NCBI GenBank assembly: GCA_028824555.1
Contig: JAPPDJ010000157.1
Span: 22,553 to 86,552 of the forward strand
Source of the DNA: Gammaproteobacteria bacterium
GTDB taxonomy: Bacteria; Pseudomonadota; Gammaproteobacteria; Pseudomonadales; Azotimanducaceae
Length of the DNA: 64,000 nt
Direction of reading: 5' to 3'
The notes below the pieces were generated by a model. The model was given only the letters and a program-made list of their open reading frames with translations. It did no database searches and was not told where the DNA came from. A program made the translations under genes and the position numbers. This document shows, in pieces, positions 29,522 through 38,224 of this stretch (the stretch's first letter is position 1; each line of letters begins with the position of its first letter).

Positions 29522-31831
29522 GTGATTCCGATGCGGAGCACGGCGGGTATTGCGGCGTCGAACGCGGCGGCCCAGAACGAGGAGCGAAGCTCTCGTGCGC
29601 TGCCGCTACGCGAGTTCCTGCTGATCCTGCTGGCGGGGCTCGCGGTCTATGTCTTCCTGGCGCTGGTTTCCTATGCCCCGCGCGACCCGGGCTTCACGCA
29701 TGCCGGCACCGATCTGCCCGTGTCCAACGTGATGGGCATGAGCGGTGCCTACACGGCCGACGGCGCCTTGCTTGCCATGGGCTGGATGGCCTACCTCCTG
29801 CCGCTCGGCTGCGTCGCCGGTGCCTATGGCCTCATGCGAAGGCCGGCGCCCGTGTCGATCGTTTGGCTGCGCGTCGCGGGTTTCCTGGCCGCGGCGCTCG
29901 CTTCGTGCGCTCTCTTGGATCTGGCGGCACCGGGCTCGGCAAGTGCGCTGCCAGCGGGCGCCGGCGGCGCTTTGGGCGAGCAGTTGGTGGCGGCGGCGCT
30001 GCCGGCGCTCGATCGTGGGGGAGTCGCGCTGGTTGCGCTGGCGGGCTTCGCCATTGGCATGCAGGCGATGCTTGGATTCTCGTGGGCGTGGCTGGTGGAG
30101 TGCGTCGGCCGGGGCGTGTGGGGCACCTGCGCTTGGCTGGTCGGCTTGGTAAGTAGGGTCGCCGCGCGTCGGCGTCCCGAGCCTCATGCCGCGGGGGGCT
30201 CGATGGCGCGAGAGTTGGAGGCACCGCCGGTAGAGGCGCCGGCCCGTCGCACGCGAGCCAAGCGGGAGGGGCGGGAGCGTCGCACGCCGCCGGAACTGAA
30301 GCCGAGAGCAGCCAAGCAGCCAACCCTGTTCGATGCAACCGATCCGCAACGGATGCCGAGGCTGGACCTGCTCGACATGGCCGATGACGGCCCCGCCGGC
30401 TTCTCGCGCGAGGCACGCGACAGAATGTCCGATTTGCTAGTGCGGAAGCTAAAGGACTTCCGCGTTGAGGCGAGCGTCAAGGACGTGTTGCCGGGACCCG
30501 TAGTCACGCGGTTCGAGCTTGATCTAGCGCCCGGCGTCAAGGTGAGCCGGATCACGGGCCTCGCCAAGGACTTGGCGCGCTCGCTGGCGGTCACCAGCGT
30601 TCGCATTGTCGAGGTGATTCCCGGCAAGTCCCTGATCGGCATCGAAGTTCCCAACGCCGACCGCGAGATGGTGCGGCTGCGCGACGTGCTCGACTCACCG
30701 AAGTTCACGGGCGCCGCCGCGCCCCTGACGCTGGCGCTCGGCAAGGACATCGCCGGAGAGCCGATGATGGCGGACATCGCCCGAATGCCGCATCTCTTGG
30801 TGGCCGGCACAACGGGTTCCGGCAAGTCGGTAGGCATCAACGCCATGCTGGTGAGCATGCTCTACAAATGCAGACCGGAGGATCTGCGCCTGATTCTGGT
30901 GGATCCGAAGATGCTGGAACTTGCCGTGTACGAAGGCATCCCGCACCTCCTGACGCCGGTGGTCACGGACATGAAGGACGCCGCCGCTGCGCTCAACTGG
31001 TGCGTTGGCGAAATGGAACGGCGCTACCGACTCATGGCCGGGCTGGGCGTGCGCAACCTGGCCGGCTTCAACGGTCGCATCATCGAGGCGCGCCAGGCTG
31101 GCGAGACAGTGCCCGACCCAACCCTGCCGGCGGAGGATGCGGCCAACGCGCCTGAACTCGAGCCGCTGCCGCTGATCGTCGTGGTGATTGACGAGTTCGC
31201 CGACATGATGATGATCGTCGGCAAGAAGGTGGACCAGCTCATCGCCCGCATCGCCCAGAAGGCACGCGCCGCCGGCATCCACCTGATCCTCGCCACCCAG
31301 CGACCTTCGGTGGATGTCATCACCGGCCTCATCAAGGCCAACATCCCTGCCCGCATCGGCTTTCAGGTGTCGAGCAAGATCGACTCGCGCACCATTCTCG
31401 ATCAGGGCGGTGCGGAGCAGCTCCTCGGCTATGGTGACATGCTCTTCCTCCCCCCCGGCACCTCCGTGCCGACGCGGGTGCACGGCGCGTTCGTTTCAGA
31501 CGACGAGGTGCATAGGGTGGTGGCGGACTGGAAGCGGCGAGGCCGGCCGGAATACCTAGACGATGTCCTAGCCGGTGGTGTGCCCGATTTCGACGGCGGG
31601 GGCGTTGTCGCCGCGGTCCCGGATGATGTGGAGAACTCCGACGCCCTGTATGACGAAGCCGTGGCCTTCGTCCTCGAATCCCGCCGCGCCTCCATCTCCT
31701 CGGTGCAGCGCAAGTTCCGCATCGGCTACAACCGCTCGGCGCGACTGATCGAGGCGATGGAGCAGGCCGGCGTCGTCTCGGCAATGAACTCGAACGGCGG
31801 TCGCGAGGTGCTGGTGCCGGCACGCGACTAG
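29522..31831 (+). CDS. ftsK: DNA translocase FtsK
   Basis: 769 residues from GTG (an in-frame ATG follows three codons later). The N-terminal ~200 residues carry four or five membrane segments ([20 protein letters not shown] and others) that anchor it at the septum. A short linker (30180-30380) is much shorter than in E. coli. The motor follows: [20 protein letters not shown], Walker [18 protein letters not shown] near residue 430, Walker [15 protein letters not shown] near 555, and [21 protein letters not shown]. The C-terminal gamma winged helix ([19 protein letters not shown]) reads KOPS sites. It resolves chromosomes at division. Confidence 0.97.
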   Translation: MIPMRSTAGIAASNAAAQNEERSSRALPLREFLLILLAGLAVYVFLALVSYAPRDPGFTHAGTDLPVSNVMGMSGAYTADGALLAMGWMAYLLPLGCVAGAYGLMRRPAPVSIVWLRVAGFLAAALASCALLDLAAPGSASALPAGAGGALGEQLVAAALPALDRGGVALVALAGFAIGMQAMLGFSWAWLVECVGRGVWGTCAWLVGLVSRVAARRRPEPHAAGGSMARELEAPPVEAPARRTRAKREGRERRTPPELKPRAAKQPTLFDATDPQRMPRLDLLDMADDGPAGFSREARDRMSDLLVRKLKDFRVEASVKDVLPGPVVTRFELDLAPGVKVSRITGLAKDLARSLAVTSVRIVEVIPGKSLIGIEVPNADREMVRLRDVLDSPKFTGAAAPLTLALGKDIAGEPMMADIARMPHLLVAGTTGSGKSVGINAMLVSMLYKCRPEDLRLILVDPKMLELAVYEGIPHLLTPVVTDMKDAAAALNWCVGEMERRYRLMAGLGVRNLAGFNGRIIEARQAGETVPDPTLPAEDAANAPELEPLPLIVVVIDEFADMMMIVGKKVDQLIARIAQKARAAGIHLILATQRPSVDVITGLIKANIPARIGFQVSSKIDSRTILDQGGAEQLLGYGDMLFLPPGTSVPTRVHGAFVSDDEVHRVVADWKRRGRPEYLDDVLAGGVPDFDGGGVVAAVPDDVENSDALYDEAVAFVLESRRASISSVQRKFRIGYNRSARLIEAMEQAGVVSAMNSNGGREVLVPARD

Positions 31832-31975
31832 CCGCCAGACCCTCACGGGCGCCCCGGAGTCTGGCCCGACCCCACCTCTGAATGACCTTGCACCGTAGAA
31901 TGACGCTACCGCGCCATTTCAGCGGCGCAGGTTCCTAGCGGAGAGACGCACTTGGAGGGGGAAAGCGGGGCAGCG

Positions 31976-33256
31976 ATGCCGCCGGCGCTGTTGGATGGCG
32001 TCGTCATTGGCGTTCTGGGGCTCGGCTATGTCGGCCTGCCGCTCGCGGTGGAGTTCGGGCGGCGCTACGAGACCCGTGGGTTCGACACTTCCTCGGCGCG
32101 CATCGAGTCGCTCCGAAAGGGCGTGGATTCCACGGGCGAGGTGGATGCCGATCACCTTGCGTCGGCCGCATCGCTCACGTTCACGGACGCCGCCGAGGAC
32201 CTCGGCGGCTGCGACGTTTTCGTGATCACCGTGCCGACGCCCATCGACTCGGACAATCGCCCCGACTTGGCGCCGCTCGAGACGGCCAGCCGCGACGTGG
32301 GCCGCGTCATTCAGCGCGGCAATGTCGTGGTGGTGGAATCCACCGTGTTCCCTGGCGCCACCGAAGAGGTTTGCGTGCCCATCGTCGAGCAGGAATCGGG
32401 TCTCGTCCTTAACCACGGCTTCTTCGCCGGCTACAGCCCGGAACGTATCAACCCCGGCGACCGCAAGCGTCGCCTGCCGGACATTGTCAAGGTAGTGGCC
32501 GGATCAACCCCGGAAGCCCTCGACTTTCTTGATGCCCTGTACCGCTCGGTCATTCGCGCCGGCACGCACCGGGTGCCGAGCCTGAAGGTCGCCGAGGCCA
32601 CCAAGGTGATCGAGAACACCCAACGCGACCTCAACATCGCGCTCGTCAACGAACTCGCGCTCATCTTCGAGCGGCTCGGCCTCGACACCGGCGAAGTGCT
32701 GGCGGCGGCTGCCACGAAGTGGAACTTCCTGCCGTTTCAGCCTGGGCTCGTGGGTGGGCATTGCATCGGCGTGGACTCGTACTACCTCACCCACAAGGCG
32801 CAGCAAGTCGGCTATCAGCCCGATGTCATCCTGGCGGGTCGCCGCATCAACGACACCATGGCCCAGCATGTCGCGAAGCGGGTGGCGGGGCTCTTGCAGG
32901 CGCACGGCACGGCTCCATCGTCAGCGCGGGTGCTGGTGCTCGGACTCGCGTTCAAGGAAAACACCTCCGACATCCGCAACACCAAGGTGGCGGACCTCGT
33001 GGCCGCCTTGGTGCAGGACGGCGCCCGAGTCGATGTGCATGATCCGCGCGTGGACCCGGCCGAGGCGGCCACCATTGGCATCGTCCTCGAGGCGGAGCCG
33101 CCCAAGGGCACCTATGACGCCGTGGTGGTTGCCGTGGCGCACGACGAGTTCAAGCGCTTGGGGGCAGAGAGCATCCGCGCCTTGGGCAGGCCCGGGTGCG
33201 TGCTGTTCGACATCAAGCACGTGCTGCCGCGCGAAGCCGTGACCGCGCGCCTTTGA
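31976..33256 (+). CDS. UDP-N-acetyl-hexosamine / UDP-sugar 6-dehydrogenase
   Basis: 426 residues from ATG 31976, with GGAGGGGG 13-20 bases upstream; a TTG eight codons earlier also opens the frame. N-terminal NAD fold IGVLGLGYVGLPLAVEFGRR, then VITVPTPID and VVVESTVFPGATEEVC. The catalytic Cys is in LVGGHCIGVDSYYLTHKA near residue 263, and a C-terminal UDP-binding domain starts VLVLGLAFKENTSDIRNTK. The sequence is closest in style to the TviB/WbpA branch, which makes UDP-GalNAcA or UDP-GlcNAcA for capsules and O-antigens. No other polysaccharide genes are adjacent, so it is an orphan here. Confidence 0.9.
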   Translation: MPPALLDGVVIGVLGLGYVGLPLAVEFGRRYETRGFDTSSARIESLRKGVDSTGEVDADHLASAASLTFTDAAEDLGGCDVFVITVPTPIDSDNRPDLAPLETASRDVGRVIQRGNVVVVESTVFPGATEEVCVPIVEQESGLVLNHGFFAGYSPERINPGDRKRRLPDIVKVVAGSTPEALDFLDALYRSVIRAGTHRVPSLKVAEATKVIENTQRDLNIALVNELALIFERLGLDTGEVLAAAATKWNFLPFQPGLVGGHCIGVDSYYLTHKAQQVGYQPDVILAGRRINDTMAQHVAKRVAGLLQAHGTAPSSARVLVLGLAFKENTSDIRNTKVADLVAALVQDGARVDVHDPRVDPAEAATIGIVLEAEPPKGTYDAVVVAVAHDEFKRLGAESIRALGRPGCVLFDIKHVLPREAVTARL

Positions 33257-33273
33257 CGCGCAAGGGAGACGAC

Positions 33274-33654
33274 ATGACATCACACATTCGCCAAGGCTTT
33301 GGGACGGTACGTCCGTACCTCTACGGCGCCTACGAACTGCCGCAGTTCCTCGTCGACGTGTTCGGCGCCCGTGAGATCGAACGCCACGAGCAGCCGAATC
33401 GCCGCGGCGCACACGTGGAACTCGCCCTTGGCGACGGCGCGCTGGTGGTGGAGGCCGGCGAGTTGCCACCGACGGTCGAGCCCACGCCGGCCTCGGTGTA
33501 CGTCTATGTCGAGGACGTGGACGCGGTGTACCGCCGCGCCACCACGGCCGGCGCAGAGACCATCCATCCGCCCACGGACCAGCCCTACGGCGAGCGAAGC
33601 TGCGGCTTCACCGCCTTCGGCAACACTTGGTGGGTGGCCACCTACACCGGCTGA
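33274..33654 (+). CDS. VOC (glyoxalase/bleomycin-resistance-like) protein
   Basis: 126 residues from ATG 33274, with AAGGGAG upstream. One beta-alpha-beta-beta-beta VOC pair: RPYLYGAYELPQFLVDVFGA, then ASVYVYVEDVDAVYRRATTAG, PPTDQPYGERSCGFTAFGNTWWVAT. The last segment has the typical ending of PhnB-like VOC proteins. A Glu at the expected metal position (GERS) is present, but the first His ligand is unclear. It follows the sugar dehydrogenase by 17 bases and overlaps the end of the convergent ELM1-like gene by 13 bases. Substrate unknown. Confidence 0.8.
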   Translation: MTSHIRQGFGTVRPYLYGAYELPQFLVDVFGAREIERHEQPNRRGAHVELALGDGALVVEAGELPPTVEPTPASVYVYVEDVDAVYRRATTAGAETIHPPTDQPYGERSCGFTAFGNTWWVATYTG

Positions 33655-34553
33655 ACCAGGCGTTCCAGCACAATCTCGGCGCAGCGGCGGTTTTCCGGAC
33701 GGAAGTCGCTGAGGCGCGAGTCCTGGATTCGATAGCCGTCTTCGCTTGCGAGCACGTGGCGGCGCTTTCGTAAAGCCTCGATGCCGCGGGCGTACTTGCT
33801 GGCGGCATCGGGCCTTCGGGTTGGCATGGCGATGATGCCAACCTGGGCGCGGGCTGAAAGGGCTTCGTAGAGCATCGAGACGCTGTCGGCGGTTACCCAG
33901 ACGTAGCTGGCCCGCGCCAAGGCGCCTTGCAGGAAATCTTCGGGTGCCCGGCGCCAGGACTGCCAGACAAGATTGCTGCGTGGCGCCACCCGTTCGGCCA
34001 AGCCCGCTGGCGTGCGCCGCGAGTCGCAGGCGGTCCAGCGGATTTCGGGAGACGCGGCGGCGATGGCGCCGACGGCGCCTGCGACCGCATCGGGTTGCCA
34101 CTCGTATGTGCGATTGGGCCCGCCGATCAGCACCAGGCCCTCGTCCGGCACCTTGCCCTCATCGGTGGTGGGGCAGATCACTCCCCAAGTGCCTACCACG
34201 TTGCCCTTGTCCGGGTAATGGTCGTGCCGAGGCACGAAGACCAGGTCGAACAGGAAAAGGGGCAGCGACGGCTTCATCAACACCACCGTGCGCCCGCCGC
34301 AGGCGGCCCGCGCGGCCAGCATGGGCAGGTGCGTGGCATGTCCCACGCCGACGATCAGATGCGGCGGCGGCAGCATTGCCTGGCCGCGGACATGGCGGAA
34401 AATCTCTGTCCAGAACATGGACTTGCTGCGCATGTCCAGTTCGTACGCCGCCACCGGCGCCAGTGCGGCGAGCCCCTGCAAGAGGCCCAGCGACTGCTTT
34501 TCGTGGCCGGGCTTGCCGTCGAGCAGCCGCCAAACGACCAATGCGTCCTTCAC
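33642..34553 (-). CDS. ELM1-family (COG3660) protein, glycosyltransferase-like
   Basis: 303 residues from GTG 34553, whose GTGA overlaps the upstream gene's stop. Segments typical of the bacterial ELM1-like family: VWRLLDGKPGHEKQSLGLLQ at the N-terminus, LIVGVGHATHLPMLAAR, VLMKPSLP, LVFVPRHDHYP and LVLIGGPNRTYEW. In the second half, YVWVTADSVSMLYEALS resembles the nucleotide-sugar site of GT-B fold glycosyltransferases. In bacteria the family often sits by lipid A or polysaccharide genes; here it is coupled to a small membrane protein. Enzymatic activity is unproven for the family. Confidence 0.8.
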   Translation of the reverse strand: MKDALVVWRLLDGKPGHEKQSLGLLQGLAALAPVAAYELDMRSKSMFWTEIFRHVRGQAMLPPPHLIVGVGHATHLPMLAARAACGGRTVVLMKPSLPLFLFDLVFVPRHDHYPDKGNVVGTWGVICPTTDEGKVPDEGLVLIGGPNRTYEWQPDAVAGAVGAIAAASPEIRWTACDSRRTPAGLAERVAPRSNLVWQSWRRAPEDFLQGALARASYVWVTADSVSMLYEALSARAQVGIIAMPTRRPDAASKYARGIEALRKRRHVLASEDGYRIQDSRLSDFRPENRRCAEIVLERLVQPV

Positions 34554-34825
34554 TTCCTCGGCAGAAGCGCGCTGACGAACATGAGGACGCGCAGACGCAA
34601 TCGATCGAACAGGGCGAGACCGGTTGCATCGGCAGCCTCGATCCGCTCCACCCAGGGGCGAATGCGCTCGTGCCGCCACAGCCGGCGCCTGAGTCCAGGC
34701 CGGTTGCTGGCCACGAGGAAGGCGCCAGCGATCAGGAGCGGAATGCCGGGCAGGACGGGCAGGGCAATGCCGACGAGTCCGAGCGCCAAGAGGCCAATGC
34801 CCACTGCGGGAACCGTGCGTTGCAT
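34550..34825 (-). CDS. Small membrane protein (PGPGW/DUF454-like)
   Basis: 91 residues. Two hydrophobic segments at residues 5-42 carry LVGIALPVLPGIPLLIAGA, the glycine/proline-rich hairpin typical of PGPGW and YbaN-like inner-membrane proteins. Then RPGLRRRLWRHERIRP and a third weaker helix LRLRVLMFVSALLPRK. It is translationally coupled (GTGA) to the downstream ELM1-like gene, suggesting a joint envelope function. No catalytic residues recognised. Confidence 0.7.
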   Translation of the reverse strand: MQRTVPAVGIGLLALGLVGIALPVLPGIPLLIAGAFLVASNRPGLRRRLWRHERIRPWVERIEAADATGLALFDRLRLRVLMFVSALLPRK

Positions 34826-34845
34826 GTGCTCTTTCCTCCGGTCCG

Positions 34846-35601
34846 TTAGGAAATGCTGCGTCCGCCGTCGATGGGAAGGCAGACGCCGGTCAGGAACGAC
34901 GCCTCGTCGGAGGCAAGAAAGGCGGCGCTGGCGGCAACGTCGGCCGGCTCGGTGAGTCGGCGCAGCGGAATGCCGCGAATGATGGCCTCGCGGTTCGCCT
35001 CGGGAAGCTCGTCCACGCCTAACGCGCCACGCATGAAGCCGGTCTCCGCCGCGACGGGGTTCATCGCATTGACCCGGATGCGATGGCGCGCCAACTCCAC
35101 GGCGAGGCCCATCGTCATGGTCATCACTGCGCCCTTGGTGGCGTTGTACACGGTCACACCCGGCCGTGGTGCAACCGCGCCGATGGACGCGGTGTTGAGG
35201 ATGACGCCGCCGCCAGCCTCGATCATGTGCGGTACGGCGTGCTTGACGCCGAGCCAGACGCCCTTGACGTTGGTGGCAAACACCCGCTCAAACTCCGATT
35301 CTTCGAGTTGCCAAGGCGGCCCCGACAGATGCGAGAAGCCGGCGTTGTTCACCAGCACGTCGATGCCACCGCGGGCAACCGCCAGATCGACCATGGCCTT
35401 GATGTCGTCAGACTGCGAAACGTCGGTCTTGATGGGCACCGCGGCCTCGCCGATGTCCTTGGCGAGCGCCTGCGCGCCCGCCTCGTTGATGTCGGCGGCA
35501 ATCACGGTCGCGCCTTCGGCACAGAAGCGCCGCGTCATGGCCTTGCCGAAACCGGATGCGGCACCGGTGACGATCACGGTCTTGCCGACGAAGCGTTGCA
35601 T
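34846..35601 (-). CDS. Short-chain dehydrogenase/reductase
   Basis: 251 residues, classical SDR length. TVIVTGAASGFGKAMTRRF (TGxxxGxG cofactor loop), VIAADINE with Asp after the second strand indicating NAD(H), VLVNNAG, the catalytic Ser in LNTASIG and YNATKGAV (YxxxK). The C-terminus FLTGVCLPIDGGRSIS is typical. Substrate unknown. It lies 15 bases after cysE on the same strand; the open frame continues through cysE, but ATG 35601 gives the full SDR. Confidence 0.92.
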   Translation of the reverse strand: MQRFVGKTVIVTGAASGFGKAMTRRFCAEGATVIAADINEAGAQALAKDIGEAAVPIKTDVSQSDDIKAMVDLAVARGGIDVLVNNAGFSHLSGPPWQLEESEFERVFATNVKGVWLGVKHAVPHMIEAGGGVILNTASIGAVAPRPGVTVYNATKGAVMTMTMGLAVELARHRIRVNAMNPVAAETGFMRGALGVDELPEANREAIIRGIPLRRLTEPADVAASAAFLASDEASFLTGVCLPIDGGRSIS

Positions 35602-35615
35602 GTCTCGAGTCTCCC

Positions 35616-36455
35616 TTAGGTAAGGCTGTGGTCCATCCCGAACGCCGGATTCTCCTCGCGCGGTGCTCCCACCACCCGCGCCGGCACGCCGGCCACGGTG
35701 ACATGCGGCGGCACGTCGGCAAGCACAACGCTGCCGGCGCCCACCTTCGCGCCTTCGCCCACGGTGATGTTGCCGATCACCTTGCAGCCGGCCGCGAGCA
35801 GTACGCCGCGCCGGATCTTCGGATGGCGGTCGCCGCTTTCCTTGCCGGTTCCGCCAAGGGTGACCGAATGCAGGATCGAGACGTCGTCGTCGATCACCGC
35901 GGTCTCGCCAACGACGATGCCGGTGGCGTGGTCCAGCATGATGCCGCGGCCGATCCGTGCCGCCGGATGGATGTCCACCCCCAGCCCGACGCTGATCTGG
36001 CTTTGGAAGAAGAGCGCCAGGGTGTGCCGCTCGCGGTTCCACAGCCAGTAGGCGATGCGATGCGCCTGCAGGGCATGGAATCCCTTGAGGAACAGGAACG
36101 GAGTTGAGAGGTCCTCGCAGGCCGGGTCGCGGGCAAAGGTTGCGAGCATGTCCACGAGCGCGCTGTCGAGGATGTCTGGGTCATCGTCCATCGCCTCCTC
36201 GATCACGTCGCGGATCAGCATGGTCGGCAGCATGGGATTGTCGAGCTTGCTGGCGAGCCGGAAGGAGAGTGCGGAGCGGAAGCTCACGTGGTTGAGGATC
36301 GTGGCGTGGAAGTAGCTGCCAAGACTCGGCTCTTCCGCTGCCTTGTCGGCGGCCTCGCGGCGCATGATGTTCCACATGGCATCGCGGTCAATCTTCCGAT
36401 CCAAGTCGAACCGCTGCGCCAGTTCCTGAGGCGTTGCAAGGACGGATGTATTCAT
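35616..36455 (-). CDS. cysE: Serine O-acetyltransferase
   Basis: 279 residues, close to E. coli CysE (273). It acetylates serine as the first step of cysteine synthesis. The N-terminal helical domain (DRDAMWNIMRREAADKAAEE, SYFHATILNHVSFRSALSFR) is followed by the left-handed beta-helix with hexapeptide repeats: GVDIHPAARIGRGIMLDHATG with catalytic Asp-His, DDDVSILHSVTLGGTGKESGDRHP, IGNITVGEGAKVGAGSVVL. It is the first gene of a pair with the SDR, on the opposite strand to nadK. Confidence 0.96.
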   Translation of the reverse strand: MNTSVLATPQELAQRFDLDRKIDRDAMWNIMRREAADKAAEEPSLGSYFHATILNHVSFRSALSFRLASKLDNPMLPTMLIRDVIEEAMDDDPDILDSALVDMLATFARDPACEDLSTPFLFLKGFHALQAHRIAYWLWNRERHTLALFFQSQISVGLGVDIHPAARIGRGIMLDHATGIVVGETAVIDDDVSILHSVTLGGTGKESGDRHPKIRRGVLLAAGCKVIGNITVGEGAKVGAGSVVLADVPPHVTVAGVPARVVGAPREENPAFGMDHSLT

Positions 36456-36474
36456 GCGCCAAGTCTATACTGGT

Positions 36475-36539
36475 GCGCCTTACGGGCGCATTCGCGCGCC
36501 TTTGTAGGCGCATTAGCGCGCCTTGGCAGGCGCGATCGC
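36475..36539. repeat. Three tandem 21-22-bp hairpin units
   Basis: Imperfect tandem units GCGCCTT-nnnn-GGCGCATT-n-GC at 36475-36495, 36496-36517 and 36518-36539. Each can fold on its own by pairing GCGCC with GGCGC. They fill the gap between divergent cysE and nadK and are followed at once by a GCGGTTTGC/GCGAACTGC hairpin at 36538-36558. Confidence 0.7.
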
Positions 36540-36592
36540 GGTTTGCTGCGCGAACTGCTGGCGCGGGAGTTCGGGCGTATTGGGGAGGTTGC

Positions 36593-37474
36593 ATGAGCCG
36601 ATTCGAGCGTGTCGGCGTTGTAGGGCGCCCCGGCAGCCTGCACGTGGTTGACTCGGTGCGCGCAGTGGTGGAAGTCCTGCGTGCCGGCGGCGTGGATGTC
36701 GTGGTGGAGGCGGCCACGGCGAAGATGCTGGACGACGGCGCGCTTCCCGTGGTGCAACGCGGCGCCATCGGCGGCCAAGTGGATTTGGTCGTCGTGGTTG
36801 GCGGCGACGGCAGCATCCTGGGGATTGCCCGCGAGGTCGCCGGTGCTGGCACCCCCGTGCTGGGGGTAAACCGCGGTGGCCTCGGCTTCCTCGCGGACAT
36901 TGCGCCGGAACAAATCACGGACAAGATTGGCGCCGTGCTCGCCGGCGAGTATTCCGTCGATGAGCGCTTCCTCCTGAACGCCAGCGTCTATCGCGGCGAC
37001 GAACTCATCGAACACGCGACGGCGCTAAACGACGTGGTGGTTCACGCCGGCAGCGTCTCGCGGATGATGGATTTCGAGGTGCTCGTCGACGGTGAGTTCG
37101 TCTATGAGCAACGCTCCGATGGCCTGATCGTCGCCACGCCCACCGGCTCCACCGCCTATTCCCTATCGGCCGGCGGCCCCATCATGCATCCGGGCCTCGA
37201 TGCCATCGCCATCGTGCCGATGTTCCCCCACACCCTCACATCGCGCCCGCTCTTGGTGGACGGCGGCTCCCGCATCAGCGTCGTCATTGGCGATGCCGCC
37301 CAAACCCCCAAGGTGAGCTGCGACTCCCAAGTGGACACTAGCCTGCACCCCCACGACGAGGTACGCATCGCCAAACACCCCCACGCCCTCCGCCTAGCCT
37401 TCCCCCTAGGCCACAACTTCTTCGAATCCTGCCGCAGCAAACTCGACTGGGGCTCCCGCCTAGGCGGCCGCTAG
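36593..37474 (+). CDS. nadK: NAD kinase
   Basis: 293 residues, E. coli length (292). It phosphorylates NAD to NADP. FERVGVVGRPGS at the start, the GGDGS ATP motif in LVVVVGGDGSILGIAR, then LGVNRGGLGFLADI, HATALNDVVVHAG (NE/D motif) and GLIVATPTGSTAYSLSAGGP. ATG 36593 has GGGGAGG upstream; longer frames run through tandem repeats and are not used. Divergent from cysE. Confidence 0.97.
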   Translation: MSRFERVGVVGRPGSLHVVDSVRAVVEVLRAGGVDVVVEAATAKMLDDGALPVVQRGAIGGQVDLVVVVGGDGSILGIAREVAGAGTPVLGVNRGGLGFLADIAPEQITDKIGAVLAGEYSVDERFLLNASVYRGDELIEHATALNDVVVHAGSVSRMMDFEVLVDGEFVYEQRSDGLIVATPTGSTAYSLSAGGPIMHPGLDAIAIVPMFPHTLTSRPLLVDGGSRISVVIGDAAQTPKVSCDSQVDTSLHPHDEVRIAKHPHALRLAFPLGHNFFESCRSKLDWGSRLGGR

Positions 37475-37502
37475 GTACGGCGCCAGGCGCGTGCTTCCGT
37501 AG

Positions 37503-37523
37503 GGGCGACCCTTGTGGTCGCCC
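37503..37523. repeat. Dispersed hairpin GGGCGACC/GGTCGCCC
   Basis: An 8-bp perfect stem with a CTTGT loop between convergent nadK and the MocA-like gene. It has the same arms as the palindromes at 5382 and 5432 and the hairpin at 22209. There is no T-run, so it is read as a repeat family member rather than a clear terminator. Confidence 0.6.
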
Positions 37524-37626
37524 GTGTCGGTTGCACCCGAACCGTTGCGATGCCCTGTGCCCCAAGCGGCATGCGCGCCCGTCGGCGCAGAGGCGGCGAG
37601 ACGCCCCGCCCACCAAGACCGGTCCG

Positions 37627-38208
37627 TCACTCGCGTGTCGGCAGTTGCTCGATGTCGCTGGGGCGATCCACGTCTCGCAGCACGCCCGCATCGGCTAGAT
37701 CCACAAACTCGACCTTTTCAGGGGATGCATGGAGCAGGTCGCGCGCGCCTTGGTCTCCCGTGATGTGCGTCAGCGCGTCGAACATCGGCGGCGCGAAGCC
37801 GATGGGATTGCCGGGCTGGCCGTTGCAGCGAGGCCGGATCACTTGGGCACTGCCTCGGCCTAGCGCGTTCGCAATGGCATGCAGTGTTTGGGCACGCACG
37901 AAGGGCATGTCGCCGAGCGCAATCACCAGCCCGTCGGAATCTGCAAGTGCGGCAACTCCATGCGCCAGAGACCGCCCCTGACCAAGGTGTGCGTCGGGCG
38001 CGACGATCGGCAGCGCCCCAGCAGCCGTGATCAGCCTTTCGACATCCTCTTCGTCGGGTTTGAGCGTTACCCCAACCGTTCGGAACGCCTCGCGATAGCG
38101 AGCGATGGTGCGCGCGAGCAACGGTACCCCGTCCACATGATGCAGGCGCTTGTCGGAGCCGAATCGGCTGCTCGCGCCGGCGGCAAGGATCAGCGCGGCG
38201 ATGGACAC
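37627..38208 (-). CDS. MocA/MobA-like nucleotidyltransferase
   Basis: 193 residues from GTG 38208, 16 bases after the xdhC stop; no ATG is well placed. NTP-transferase signature ALILAAGASSRFGSDKRLHHVDG near the N-terminus, then LGQGRSLAHGVAAL, LVIALGDMPFV with the metal-binding Asp, and NGQPGNPIGFAPPM. This is the pattern of MocA, which attaches CMP to molybdopterin for xanthine dehydrogenase-family enzymes. Pairing with XdhC supports that role. No molybdenum hydroxylase gene is in the window. Confidence 0.85.
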   Translation of the reverse strand: MSIAALILAAGASSRFGSDKRLHHVDGVPLLARTIARYREAFRTVGVTLKPDEEDVERLITAAGALPIVAPDAHLGQGRSLAHGVAALADSDGLVIALGDMPFVRAQTLHAIANALGRGSAQVIRPRCNGQPGNPIGFAPPMFDALTHITGDQGARDLLHASPEKVEFVDLADAGVLRDVDRPSDIEQLPTRE

Positions 38209-38224
38209 CGCGGGCGGCGAGGGT

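Noticed and set aside
32719..33042. Plus-strand frame inside the UDP-sugar dehydrogenase gene
   Set aside because: Out-of-frame shadow; the dehydrogenase frame carries all motifs.
34846..36042. 398-residue extended form of the SDR
   Set aside because: The added N-terminal part overlaps cysE in another frame, and SDR family length starts at 35601.
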